DNA from: Salegentibacter maritimus
Lineage (GTDB): Bacteria > Bacteroidota > Bacteroidia > Flavobacteriales > Flavobacteriaceae
DNA length: 64,000 nucleotides
NCBI RefSeq assembly: GCF_016236915.1
Contig: NZ_JAEHOK010000003.1
Coordinates: forward strand, 144,882 to 208,881
Direction of reading: 5' to 3'
The translations under genes were made by a program, and so were the position numbers. The notes below the pieces were generated by a model that saw only the letters and a list, made by a program, of their open reading frames with translations, was not told the DNA's origin and did no database searches. Positions 16,982 to 25,176 of this stretch are shown here, piece by piece (positions within the stretch are counted from its first letter, which is position 1; each line of letters starts with the position of its first letter).

Positions 16982-17001
16982 ACCACTCATTATCAGAAGA
17001 T

Positions 17002-17015
17002 ATGACCTTTCTCAT
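17002..17015. promoter_or_regulatory. Crp/Fnr-type operator upstream of the crp/fnr gene
   Basis: ATGA-CCTTTC-TCAT. Its centre is 33 bp upstream of the centre of a -7-like box CAGGTTTG (17038-17045). This suggests the regulator controls its own gene. Confidence 0.65.
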
Positions 17016-17065
17016 TTTTAATTACAGTAATTTTTAGCAGGTTTGTTTCACTTTAAAAGTTTAAG

Positions 17066-17662
17066 ATGATTAAAGAAAGTATTTTGTTGGATTTTGGTGC
17101 TTCAAAAGAGACTTACCATAAAGGAGACCAGCTCTTTGGAGAGGGAGAAATTGCTCTTAATTTTTTTCAGATTATAAAAGGTGAAATTAAGATGAATAAC
17201 TACAATGCTGATGGAAAAGAATTTATTCAGGGGCTGTTTGTAGATGGCGAAAGTTTTGGGGAGCCGCCGTTATTGGCAGATGTAAAATACCCTGCAAATG
17301 CCGAAGCTATTAAAACTTCAGAAGTCTTAAAATTACCTAAACGTAACTTTTTAGAATTACTCACAAAACATCCTGAAACCCATTTAAAGCTAACCCGAAC
17401 CCTGGCAAAAAGATTATTCTATAAGGCAATTATGGTTTCTGAAATCTCGAGCCAGGATCCCGAACATAGAATTATAAGAATACTGGATTACCTTAAAAAA
17501 TATGTACACCATATTGAAGGACCTTTTAAATTTAAAGTAAATCTAACCCGCCAGCAAATAGCCGATCTAACGGGGCTACGGGTAGAAACGGTGATAAGGG
17601 CCATGAAAGGACTGGAAAAGAAAGGCGAAATAAAAATTAAAAGCGGAAAAGTATATCGTTAA
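17066..17662 (+). CDS. Crp/Fnr-family transcription regulator, cysteine-free
   Basis: 198 residues. The N-terminal beta-roll (HKGDQLFGEGEIALNFFQII, GESFGEPPLL) is followed by a dimer helix and a winged helix-turn-helix (LTRQQIADLTGLRVETVIRA). The recognition helix keeps the E-T-x-x-R pattern. There is no cysteine in the whole protein, so it cannot carry an Fnr-type iron-sulfur cluster. A haem-type NO sensor as in DNR/NnrR proteins, or a ligand-free mode, is possible. It lies between ric and nos, and identical operator-like palindromes precede all three units, so I infer it controls them. A cAMP-binding RxS motif is not evident. Confidence 0.88.
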   Translation: MIKESILLDFGASKETYHKGDQLFGEGEIALNFFQIIKGEIKMNNYNADGKEFIQGLFVDGESFGEPPLLADVKYPANAEAIKTSEVLKLPKRNFLELLTKHPETHLKLTRTLAKRLFYKAIMVSEISSQDPEHRIIRILDYLKKYVHHIEGPFKFKVNLTRQQIADLTGLRVETVIRAMKGLEKKGEIKIKSGKVYR

Positions 17663-17677
17663 GCCCTCAATGAGGGC
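17663..17677. terminator. Short hairpin after the crp/fnr gene
   Basis: GCCCTC-AAT-GAGGGC directly follows the stop codon and precedes an AT-rich stretch. It could end the plus-strand crp/fnr transcript and, from the other side, the nos operon. The T-run is weak. Confidence 0.4.
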
Positions 17678-17715
17678 ATTTAATTATTCCTGGCTTGACC
17701 CAGGGTTTTGATGAT

Positions 17716-18498
17716 TTAAAAATCTTTTTTTGCTGAAATATATTTAATTCTCCAAACCGGAAGTAAAACCCATAAAATTAATACTCCAATTGAGGTAAAT
17801 GCTCCTAAACCGGTTCCAAAAAATTGTTTAAATACCGCTCCCGTATACCCAAGCAAGGCAGAAATATCAAGTTTCAACAAAATAAGTATCCTCGAAAGGT
17901 CTATAGGGTTAAGCATACTGGCCACCAAAGAGAACTTATCTAAGGGATAATCCTGAAAATATACCAGGGAAAGCAAAAAGAGTCCGTCGTAAACCACGGC
18001 CAGGAAAAGCCAAAGTAAGATGGCCAGGCCAAAGCCTTTTATCTTGTTCTCGTAAGATAAGGCGATATTAAACGCCAGGGCAGTAAAAATAAAGCTTAGG
18101 AATACCCCCGAAACCAACAGGGAAACAAAATCCCAAATTGCCCCCGACTGGAATAAGCCGTAAATAATAAATGGCAAACCCAGGCCCAGAATAAGGCTGG
18201 CCGACAATGAGATGGCTACCCCAAGATATTGCCCGAGAAAAATAGAACTTCTTCTTACCGGCTGTGCCAGAAGCAGCTCTGTAAACTCCCGGGAATTATA
18301 AAAATACATCACTCCAAAAATGGTCCCAATAAGCGGTACCAAAACAATAATTACATTCATTAGGGTAATTACAGCATTGGAAAGGTCGTTATTTAAAAAC
18401 AACAAAACCACTCCTAAAAGAAGGTAAAAGAAAAAGTATACGTAACTCCAGAGGCTACGCGAAAGGTCGTAAAAACTATATTTTAATATTTTAAGCAT
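17716..18498 (-). CDS. nosY: NosY, ABC transporter permease for Cu-site maturation
   Basis: 260 residues with about six membrane segments (LIIVLVPLIGTIFGVMYFY, LGVAISLSASLILGLGLPFI, FLSFIFTALAFNIALSY and others), typical of the NosY/ABC-2 permease family. It is the last gene of the nos operon. Its start overlaps the end of nosF by 8 bp, so the two are translationally coupled. With NosF and NosD it forms the NosDFY machinery that supplies sulfur or assists in assembling the CuZ centre of nitrous oxide reductase. Membrane protein. Confidence 0.9.
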   Translation of the reverse strand: MLKILKYSFYDLSRSLWSYVYFFFYLLLGVVLLFLNNDLSNAVITLMNVIIVLVPLIGTIFGVMYFYNSREFTELLLAQPVRRSSIFLGQYLGVAISLSASLILGLGLPFIIYGLFQSGAIWDFVSLLVSGVFLSFIFTALAFNIALSYENKIKGFGLAILLWLFLAVVYDGLFLLSLVYFQDYPLDKFSLVASMLNPIDLSRILILLKLDISALLGYTGAVFKQFFGTGLGAFTSIGVLILWVLLPVWRIKYISAKKDF

Positions 18499-19198
18499 GG
18501 TTCCCGGTTAAGATGTTGGCAATAGCGTGTTCAAAATCTTTCTCTCCTGTAGATGTTTTAAGCTCTTCTACCGTTCCGTTAAAATAAATTTTACCTTCCA
18601 GTAGAAATACAATTCTATCTGATATTTCTTCTACAAAATTCATAATATGCGAAGTAATAAGAATGGTCTTGCCATTTTCTTTTTCCTGTTGGATAAGCTT
18701 TCGCAAACGAATAAGTGAAACGGGATCCAGCCCCGAGGTGGGCTCATCGAGAATAATTAGAGGGCTATTAAACATAAAGCATAAAACCAGGTTTACTTTT
18801 TGCTTGCTTCCTCCAGATAGATTGTTAAGTTTCTTTTGCAGAAATGGTTCCAACTTAAAAAGTTCTATTAGCTCCCAGTCACGAGCTTCCTTTCCGCGTA
18901 AATCTTTAATCATATCAATAAGCTCCTTTACTTTTAAATTTCCCGGAAAATTGGCTATTTGCGGTAAATAATCTATGTTTTCCCGGTAATTCCAGTGTTT
19001 TTTCACCCTTTGCCCATTTACTTCAATTTCTCCCTTTTGGGGTACTACCATCCCCAGGATACTTTTTATGAGTGTAGTTTTCCCCGAACCATTTGGCCCC
19101 AATACAGCTATAATTCCGCTTTCGGGAGTTTTAAGTTCAAGTCCGTTTAGCACCACCATGGAACCAAATTTTTTATGGAGGTTTGTTATGTTTACCAT
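18491..19198 (-). CDS. nosF: NosF, ABC transporter ATPase
   Basis: 235 residues. Walker A GPNGSGKTT, signature LSGGSKQKVNL, Walker B LIILDEPTSGLDP and the switch His in ITSHIMNFVEE are intact. Located between nosD and nosY with short overlaps on both sides (7 and 8 bp), so it is part of one translation unit. It powers the NosDFY complex needed for CuZ assembly in NosZ. Cytoplasmic face of the inner membrane. Confidence 0.92.
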   Translation of the reverse strand: MVNITNLHKKFGSMVVLNGLELKTPESGIIAVLGPNGSGKTTLIKSILGMVVPQKGEIEVNGQRVKKHWNYRENIDYLPQIANFPGNLKVKELIDMIKDLRGKEARDWELIELFKLEPFLQKKLNNLSGGSKQKVNLVLCFMFNSPLIILDEPTSGLDPVSLIRLRKLIQQEKENGKTILITSHIMNFVEEISDRIVFLLEGKIYFNGTVEELKTSTGEKDFEHAIANILTGNHA

Positions 19199-20430
19199 TG
19201 AATTCTTTTCATTAAGGGTTGATCATCAATGAGGTTGGCCGGGGTAAAAATAGGAGACACTTTCTCTGAAAAATCCAGTAAATCTATAAACGTACTTCTT
19301 AGCAGCACGATAGCCTCAGGGGTTTTGTTCACCAGGTAAGAAAAGAGGCTCACAGGCCTAAAAGGCACGTCCCCAATTCCATTTTTATCCAGGTCATAAC
19401 CGGAATATCCACTCCAATAATTATTACTAAACTTATTGTTATTAAGTTTTCCGGTATAGGCAATATCAAAAGAATTATATAAAAAATTATTTCGCTGAAA
19501 ATTGTTATCATATACCGCTCCCCGTATTCTTACTGCATACCCATTGTTCCTAAAATTGTTTTCAATATAATTTATACGGTTGGTATTATCGGCACTAATA
19601 GCGATGGTGTTATCTTCAAAAATATTATTTCTTAATTCTGAATCGTTTATTTCCTTTAAAAGAAGTCCGTAGGAAGCACTACCCCAGTTCTTTCTAAATT
19701 TATTATTGTGCATATCAATAAATTTAGAATACATAACCGCTACTCCGGCTCCGTTATTCTCAAAAACATTGCCCTTATACAAATCGTGGTCTGAAAACAT
19801 AAAATGCAAACCATAGCGCAAGTTATCTTTACATAAATTATCAATAACCTCTGAGTTATTTACAAACTCTAAATAAATACCATCCCTAAGCCCAATTACC
19901 TGATTGTTTTTTACTGTTATTTTCTCTGATTTCCAGATATGCACGCCGTTTCCGGAAGTTGATTGACTTTTGGCATTACTGGTAATTTTGTTTCCCAAAA
20001 TAATCCCTTCGGAAGCTCTTTCTAAGAGAATCCCGAAAAACACCTTATCAAGCCGATTGTTCTTTAGCTCAAAATTTTTGGAGTTGGAGACCAAAATACC
20101 CGCAAAATCACTGGTATGGCTTCTTCCAACATTAATAATCTTTAATCCTTCAACAGAAAAGTTTTCGGCTCTTATGCTTAAGGCAGTACCTTTCATTTGG
20201 GCGTCTATTACCGGAAGGCCTTCTCCAATAATGCTAATGGATTTATCGATAATACTTATATCATGCTCTTTATAAATTCCGCTTTTTATTTTGAGGATAT
20301 CTCCATCCCTTGCCATATCTACGGCTGCCTGAATAGTCTTCACCTCACAGGTTTTACAGACTTCTATCTCCTGCGCCCGTGAAACCACTGAAGCAAAAAC
20401 AAAAATTATAAAAAGAAAAAACCTGCACAT
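19192..20430 (-). CDS. nosD: NosD, periplasmic copper-site maturation protein
   Basis: 412 residues with a short signal peptide (FVFASVVSRAQ). The mature protein is a right-handed parallel beta-helix built from repeated turns rich in N-N-x-F/I (NSKNFELKNNRL, NNKFRKNWGSASYG, RNNIFEDNTIAIS), as in the NosD/CASH family. It works in the periplasm with NosF and NosY in delivering sulfur or copper for the NosZ CuZ cluster. It starts 4 bp after nosL ends and overlaps nosF by 7 bp. Confidence 0.92.
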   Translation of the reverse strand: MCRFFLFIIFVFASVVSRAQEIEVCKTCEVKTIQAAVDMARDGDILKIKSGIYKEHDISIIDKSISIIGEGLPVIDAQMKGTALSIRAENFSVEGLKIINVGRSHTSDFAGILVSNSKNFELKNNRLDKVFFGILLERASEGIILGNKITSNAKSQSTSGNGVHIWKSEKITVKNNQVIGLRDGIYLEFVNNSEVIDNLCKDNLRYGLHFMFSDHDLYKGNVFENNGAGVAVMYSKFIDMHNNKFRKNWGSASYGLLLKEINDSELRNNIFEDNTIAISADNTNRINYIENNFRNNGYAVRIRGAVYDNNFQRNNFLYNSFDIAYTGKLNNNKFSNNYWSGYSGYDLDKNGIGDVPFRPVSLFSYLVNKTPEAIVLLRSTFIDLLDFSEKVSPIFTPANLIDDQPLMKRIQW

Positions 20431-20434
20431 AATA

Positions 20435-20875
20435 TTAGTAACTGGTTATTACCGGTTCATTATTTAGAAAATTACTTTGTAATTCTTCCCAACTAAAAAT
20501 CCCTTCGCCTCCTTTGTTAACTACATCACTCTCTTTTTTAAAAGCAGCCAAATTGCCGCCCATGGGAGATTTAATACTATCGTTTATCACAAAACCGGCC
20601 GTTTTCACATCTATCATCACTCCGGGCTGTTCAAAATTGGCCACAAGATAAACCGCCATATTATAGTCTTGCTGAAGCTGGTGGTTCACCATACATTCTA
20701 TCGCATCATATTTATACTGCTTGCCTTTTTGGCTTACAGCCTGGGCAGCAAAAGCCTTGCTCACAATTGTCATTTCACAAAAATCACAATTGTCATTTCC
20801 GTAATTAATGGGTTGGGGTTTATTGCTGCAAGCCATTAATATCCCAAGCATAAAAAGGTAGATTATCTTTTTCAT
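20435..20875 (-). CDS. nosL: NosL, copper chaperone lipoprotein
   Basis: 146 residues with a lipobox (GILMAC, Cys16) and the NosL copper motif NCDFCEM (C30, C33, M35). NosL binds Cu(I) and delivers it to nitrous oxide reductase. The rest follows the family pattern (KYDAIECMVNH, AGFVINDSIKSPMGGNLAAF). It lies 4 bp after the upstream membrane-protein gene and 4 bp before nosD. Confidence 0.92.
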   Translation of the reverse strand: MKKIIYLFMLGILMACSNKPQPINYGNDNCDFCEMTIVSKAFAAQAVSQKGKQYKYDAIECMVNHQLQQDYNMAVYLVANFEQPGVMIDVKTAGFVINDSIKSPMGGNLAAFKKESDVVNKGGEGIFSWEELQSNFLNNEPVITSY

Positions 20876-20879
20876 AGCT

Positions 20880-21503
20880 TTAATTTTTATTTAGCTCCAT
20901 TGTTTTTGACTTCCTCCCAAGAAGCCATGCAACTAAAGTCAGCAACATTCCTATAAACATTAAATAGGCACCGGCCCTAGGGTAGGAATGTGCAGTGAAA
21001 TTTAAAATTTTCTGAGACCCAAAGAGGGGTGGTTTGTAACTCAAAGGATTGCCTTCAGAATCGGTTAGCTTCATAATTGCCCTGGGATCCAGGTCTGTTC
21101 CATAATCGGTTAACCAATTATTAAAATCTATCATCCCTAAAACTCCCAAAACCGTCATTAAGATAAGCCATCCTAAAAACCATTTTGGCCCTATAATTTT
21201 AAAGAACCCTAGAATTCCCAGTAAGGCACCAAGTGTGGCCATCCCTCCAATTACAAGTGGAAAAGTATTGAATTCCCACATTTCTGCCGGGGTAGGAATC
21301 TTTTTCATTCCAATATAATGGTTAATCCCATCTATATTTTGAATATCAAATTCTTCTTCGCCCTCAATTCCACTTATATAAATATTCATCCCCAGAGGGT
21401 CAGGATATTGTGGAGCTTCCAACTGAATATTCCAAAGTGGGAAGATAAACAGGCCTAGCAGTAAAGCTGAACCGATTATCATTAAAGTTCCTGATTTTTT
21501 CAT
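20880..21503 (-). CDS. nos-operon membrane protein of unknown function
   Basis: 207 residues with four hydrophobic segments (about 5-24, 84-106, 109-128 and 180-200) and a polar loop of about 60 residues after the first helix, expected on the periplasmic side (PDPLGMNIYISGIEG). It sits between nosZ and nosL inside the operon, a position where Bacteroidota nos clusters often have such a protein. Cysteine is absent and no His/Met copper motif is obvious. A role in NosZ maturation or electron supply is inferred from position only. Confidence 0.7.
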   Translation of the reverse strand: MKKSGTLMIIGSALLLGLFIFPLWNIQLEAPQYPDPLGMNIYISGIEGEEEFDIQNIDGINHYIGMKKIPTPAEMWEFNTFPLVIGGMATLGALLGILGFFKIIGPKWFLGWLILMTVLGVLGMIDFNNWLTDYGTDLDPRAIMKLTDSEGNPLSYKPPLFGSQKILNFTAHSYPRAGAYLMFIGMLLTLVAWLLGRKSKTMELNKN

Positions 21504-21593
21504 TTGTAATTGGGATTTTTAAAAGAAAGCGGGCAAACATACCATCCACCCGCCTTTCTCAATCTAAAAACAACCAGTTTTCAACTAAATAAA

Positions 21594-23561
21594 CTAATTA
21601 ATCTCTTCGTCATCCAAAGTCCATTTTAATGGCACATTTGAATTTTTACCGGAAACTCTTACATATCCCTGCATTTCCTGGTGTAAGGCCGAACAGAAAT
21701 CTGTACAATAGAATGGCCATACGCCTTCTTTTTCAGGTTCCCAGGTAATTGTCTTTGTTTGTCCCGGCATTATTAAAAGCTCTGAAGTATTTGCACCAAT
21801 CATAGCAAAGCCGTGGGGTACATCAAAATCCTGCTCAAGGTTGGTAACATGGAAGAATACTTTATCTCCTACTTTAATACCTTCCAGGTTATCTGGTGAG
21901 AAGTGACTTCTCACGGTAGTCATATACACATGAACTTCATTCCCTTCACGAACCATTTTAGTTTCAGATTCACTAATAGCGGCATATTCATGCTTGTTTT
22001 CATCCAAACGATAAATTTTCTTAGATTTCGATTTGATTTTCTCGGCAGGAATACCTGCAGCATAGTGGGGCTCTCCATGCGTTGGAAAATCTAAAAGAAG
22101 TTCCATTTTTTCTCCTGAAATATCATACAGTTGCGCAGAGTGTTCTAACTCGGGCCCGGTGGGCAAGTAACGATCTTTGGTTATTTTGTTCATAGAGATC
22201 ATATACTTACCGTATGGCTCTCTAGAATTTCCTCCGGGAATCATAAGGTGACCAACAGAATAGTAACTTGGCTGCCTGTCTAAAACTTCCCAGGTTCCTA
22301 ATTTCCATTTTACAACTTCAGAAGAGATAAAGAAAGTAGTATAGGCATTTCCTTTACCATCAAACTCGGTATGTAGTGGGCCTAAACCTCCTTCTTTAAC
22401 TGTACCTGCCAAGGTAGAGTCGAAATTTAGCACCGGGATACCATACGCATCTCCATCAAAATCTTCATTCTCGATAGCCTTCAGCATTTTTGAAAAAGAA
22501 TGAACGGTTAGATCTGTTGAAAGTTTTCCGTTACCTACAATATACTCTCCCGATGGGTCTACATCGCAACCATGAGGAGATTTTGGGGTTGGCATAAAGT
22601 AAACCGCTCCTTCCACTTCTCTCGGGTCTACGGTTAAAACTTTCTTTTCCATAGTAGTGGTAGCCGTTTGTGTGCTATGATCAAAAACATTATGCGCATA
22701 TTCGGCATCTATTTCTTCCCCTCCTCCATTTTTTACATATTCCTGAATTTTCTTCCAGTTTACGGCAGCGATAAAATCTTTATCATTTTGTGAAGCGTTT
22801 ACTTCCTGCATAGTATGGGCTTCTTCGGTATTATAAGTAGTAAAGAAGAACCATCCGTGGGAATCTCCGCGCCCGGGATGCGAAAGGTCGTAGTTAAAGC
22901 CCGGCATTTTTAGCTGAAAATCGATATTCATTCTACCGTTATCATCAATAGCAATAAAGGTAAGAGGGCCTTTAAAGTTTCCTTTCATTTGGTCTATAGC
23001 CATATCCTCTTGTGGATAAGGCACAGAAAAACGGGTACCTGCCACTACATATTCGGTATTTTCGGTAATGAACGAAGAAGAGTGGTTCCCGGCACTGTGG
23101 GGGATCTCAATAATTTCTTCGGTTTCAAAAGTTTCAAGACTAATACGCGCTATCCTTGGCGTATTATTTTCATTGATAAAAATCCAACGTCCGTCAAGTT
23201 CCCCTTCTGTTTGAGAAATATCGGGATGGTGGGCATCTCCCCAAGGCACAAAACCGAACGAAGTATTTAACATAGGCACTGTTTCTTCAGAATACCCATA
23301 ACCATTGGTTGGGAATTGGGAAAAAACAGGAATCTCTTTTAGCAACCTTCCCGATGGTAAACCATAAACGGTTAGGTTACCGCTATAACCACCTGAGAGA
23401 AATGCATAATACTCGTCGTGCTCCCCCGGTGCTACATATACGCGCTCGGCTGCGTTGGAAGTAATGGCCCCCGATTTACTGCCCGAAGATCCATCATTAC
23501 CACAAGACTGTAAAAAAAGGCCCAGGATTCCGAGGACGGTAATTTTAATTATATTTTTCAT
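21594..23561 (-). CDS. nosZ: NosZ, nitrous oxide reductase, clade II
   Basis: 655 residues; reduces N2O to N2 in the periplasm. The signal sequence is Sec-type with a lipobox-like end (LGLFLQSCGND) and lacks the twin arginines of clade I. The N-terminal beta-propeller has His motifs for CuZ (GDAHHPD, SAGNHSS, GDSHGWFF, EYAHN, SPHGCD, GPLHTEF, GEPHYA). The C-terminal cupredoxin domain has the CuA ligands in FYCTDFCSALHQEM (C619, C623, H627, M630) plus DVPHGFAM. All expected ligand motifs are visible. It is followed by the accessory genes and preceded by cytochrome c, the likely electron donor. Confidence 0.97.
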   Translation of the reverse strand: MKNIIKITVLGILGLFLQSCGNDGSSGSKSGAITSNAAERVYVAPGEHDEYYAFLSGGYSGNLTVYGLPSGRLLKEIPVFSQFPTNGYGYSEETVPMLNTSFGFVPWGDAHHPDISQTEGELDGRWIFINENNTPRIARISLETFETEEIIEIPHSAGNHSSSFITENTEYVVAGTRFSVPYPQEDMAIDQMKGNFKGPLTFIAIDDNGRMNIDFQLKMPGFNYDLSHPGRGDSHGWFFFTTYNTEEAHTMQEVNASQNDKDFIAAVNWKKIQEYVKNGGGEEIDAEYAHNVFDHSTQTATTTMEKKVLTVDPREVEGAVYFMPTPKSPHGCDVDPSGEYIVGNGKLSTDLTVHSFSKMLKAIENEDFDGDAYGIPVLNFDSTLAGTVKEGGLGPLHTEFDGKGNAYTTFFISSEVVKWKLGTWEVLDRQPSYYSVGHLMIPGGNSREPYGKYMISMNKITKDRYLPTGPELEHSAQLYDISGEKMELLLDFPTHGEPHYAAGIPAEKIKSKSKKIYRLDENKHEYAAISESETKMVREGNEVHVYMTTVRSHFSPDNLEGIKVGDKVFFHVTNLEQDFDVPHGFAMIGANTSELLIMPGQTKTITWEPEKEGVWPFYCTDFCSALHQEMQGYVRVSGKNSNVPLKWTLDDEEIN

Positions 23562-23607
23562 TAGATTAGGTTTTAATTTATTACTAGTTACTTGAAAATT
23601 AAATTGA

Positions 23608-24189
23608 TTACTCTTTTGGTAAAATAACGTCTTCTACAACGTGTACCCAGCCATTGCTCACCTTAACAGTCCCTACAATCTTAGCTCCGCCTACCATAAT
23701 ATCTTCTCCTTCTTTACTAAGCTCTACATTCTCCCCCGATGCCATGTATAGGGAACGGCCTTTCTTTATATTCTTTTCAAGCATATCTATGGGATAGTTA
23801 CTGGGGGCCACGTGGTTTGTAAGTATATAAGCAAGTTTAGACTTATTTTCAGTTTTTAATAGATTTTCAACCGTCCCATCGGGCAATTTATCGAAAGCAG
23901 TATTTGTGGGGGCAAAAACAGTAAGCGGCCCTACATTTACCAGCGCATTTTCAACACTGGCAGCTTCAACTGCAGCTACTAAAGTGGTATGATCTTTAGA
24001 TTGCATTGCCAGGCGTAAGGCATTTGGTGTTTCACTATTGTCATCAATAAAGGCCTGGCCTTTATTGGCACTTGTAGTTTCTTCTGTGGTAGCAGCCTCT
24101 ACTTTATCGCCTTTATTATTCTTACAGCCAATAAGAATAGTGACACTTAAGAGTAGAATACAGCTTAAGAAAAGGACATTTTTTTTCAT
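23608..24189 (-). CDS. Fasciclin (FAS1) domain lipoprotein
   Basis: 193 residues. A signal peptide with a lipobox (VTILIGC, Cys22) leads into one FAS1 domain of about 135 residues: PLTVFAPTNTAFDKLPDGTV, AYILTNHVAPSNYPID, GWVHVVEDVILPKE. FAS1 domains bind proteins or small molecules extracytoplasmically. It is cotranscribed between cytochrome c and nosZ, 46 bp before nosZ. Its role in N2O respiration is unknown; it could tether or shield the reductase. Confidence 0.85.
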   Translation of the reverse strand: MKKNVLFLSCILLLSVTILIGCKNNKGDKVEAATTEETTSANKGQAFIDDNSETPNALRLAMQSKDHTTLVAAVEAASVENALVNVGPLTVFAPTNTAFDKLPDGTVENLLKTENKSKLAYILTNHVAPSNYPIDMLEKNIKKGRSLYMASGENVELSKEGEDIMVGGAKIVGTVKVSNGWVHVVEDVILPKE

Positions 24190-24252
24190 GATTGGTTGGT
24201 TTAATTAAGTGTTGAGTTTTATTTCAATGGAGTTTATAATTCACTTAAACAC

Positions 24253-24762
24253 CTAGTTTTCCTTATCATATTGTCTAAAATACTCTACAATAGCCCTGGC
24301 TTCATCTTCTTCAAGCCCCTGATTGGCCATAACGGCCATATTCGATTCTATAAGCAGCTTCTTGGCGATAGGATCTTTTTTAATCATTTCTTCAGGGTTA
24401 AGAATCATATTCATGATCCATTCTGGCGAGCGTCTTTCGGTTACCCCGGCAATTTCAGGACCTACAAACTTCTTATCCATTTTATGACAGGCAGAGCACA
24501 TTTTTTTGAATATATCTGCTCCCCTGTTAGCCATTTCTGCATCTATGCTTTCGGGTAAAGCCATAGATTTAATTGGGCCAATGCCTTTATTTGACAGGTC
24601 GTTGCCCCCGGAAGCCTTTCCAGTTTCAACGTTTTCTTTTTTAGCTTTTGAACTGTAGCCCTCTAAACGAATATCTTCATCTTTATCCTTTTCAGAATTT
24701 CCGCAGGCTGCGAAAGAAAATATAAAGGCAATTGCCAATCCTATTTTTAAAGTAAATTTCAT
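24253..24762 (-). CDS. Cytochrome c lipoprotein, first gene of the nos operon
   Basis: 169 residues. A lipobox (FSFAAC, Cys20) anchors it, then a polar linker, then one mono-haem c domain with CSACH (C89, C92, H93), a GPEIAGV segment, and a Met in the SNMAVMANQG region that can be the sixth ligand. It probably passes electrons from the quinol-cytochrome pool to NosZ. The start at 24762 lies 55 bp from the Crp/Fnr-type site, with a -7-like TAATTTTA box at 24787-24794. Confidence 0.9.
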   Translation of the reverse strand: MKFTLKIGLAIAFIFSFAACGNSEKDKDEDIRLEGYSSKAKKENVETGKASGGNDLSNKGIGPIKSMALPESIDAEMANRGADIFKKMCSACHKMDKKFVGPEIAGVTERRSPEWIMNMILNPEEMIKKDPIAKKLLIESNMAVMANQGLEEDEARAIVEYFRQYDKEN

Positions 24763-24816
24763 AATGATTGTTTTGAATTTCTGAAGTAAAATTACCAGCT
24801 ATATTCATCCTTTTTT

Positions 24817-24830
24817 ATGACTCCAATCAT
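24817..24830. promoter_or_regulatory. Crp/Fnr-type operator of the nos operon
   Basis: ATGA-CTCCAA-TCAT, a perfect TTATGA-N6-TCATAA when extended (24815-24832). Its centre is 33 bp upstream (minus strand) of the centre of the box TAATTTTA at 24787-24794, the same spacing as for ric and crp/fnr. Confidence 0.75.
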
Positions 24831-25176
24831 AAGAGAAATTAAATCAAATATGGGATTTGTCGTTTTAAACAATTCAAAACAAATCACTTACATTAATACA
24901 GGCATAAAAAGACTGTCTTAAATTTTAATACTTTAACCTTAAAGAAGGCGATGAAGATTAGCAAAAATGAATAAGACAGAAGTAAGTAAATTAGCTTTTG
25001 GTATTATATTTTTTAGCTTGCGTAAACCGATAAATTAAGTAGAAAATTGAAGTAGGAAAATTTAAAAATGACCAATATAAAGAATATCTACAGTCATTAA
25101 TTTCATTAAATAAAAGGTTTTGGAGCTTATGTTCATTATTTATGTAAGCTCTCGGAGAAAGATAGATTTTTTAAGC
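24831..25176. other. Intergenic upstream of nos, no gene seen
   Basis: AT-rich gap between the nos operator and the end of the porin gene. No protein-like frame and no clear terminator for the porin gene. Confidence 0.5.

Noticed and set aside
17066..17662. True Fnr with an iron-sulfur cluster.
   Set aside because: The protein has no cysteine.
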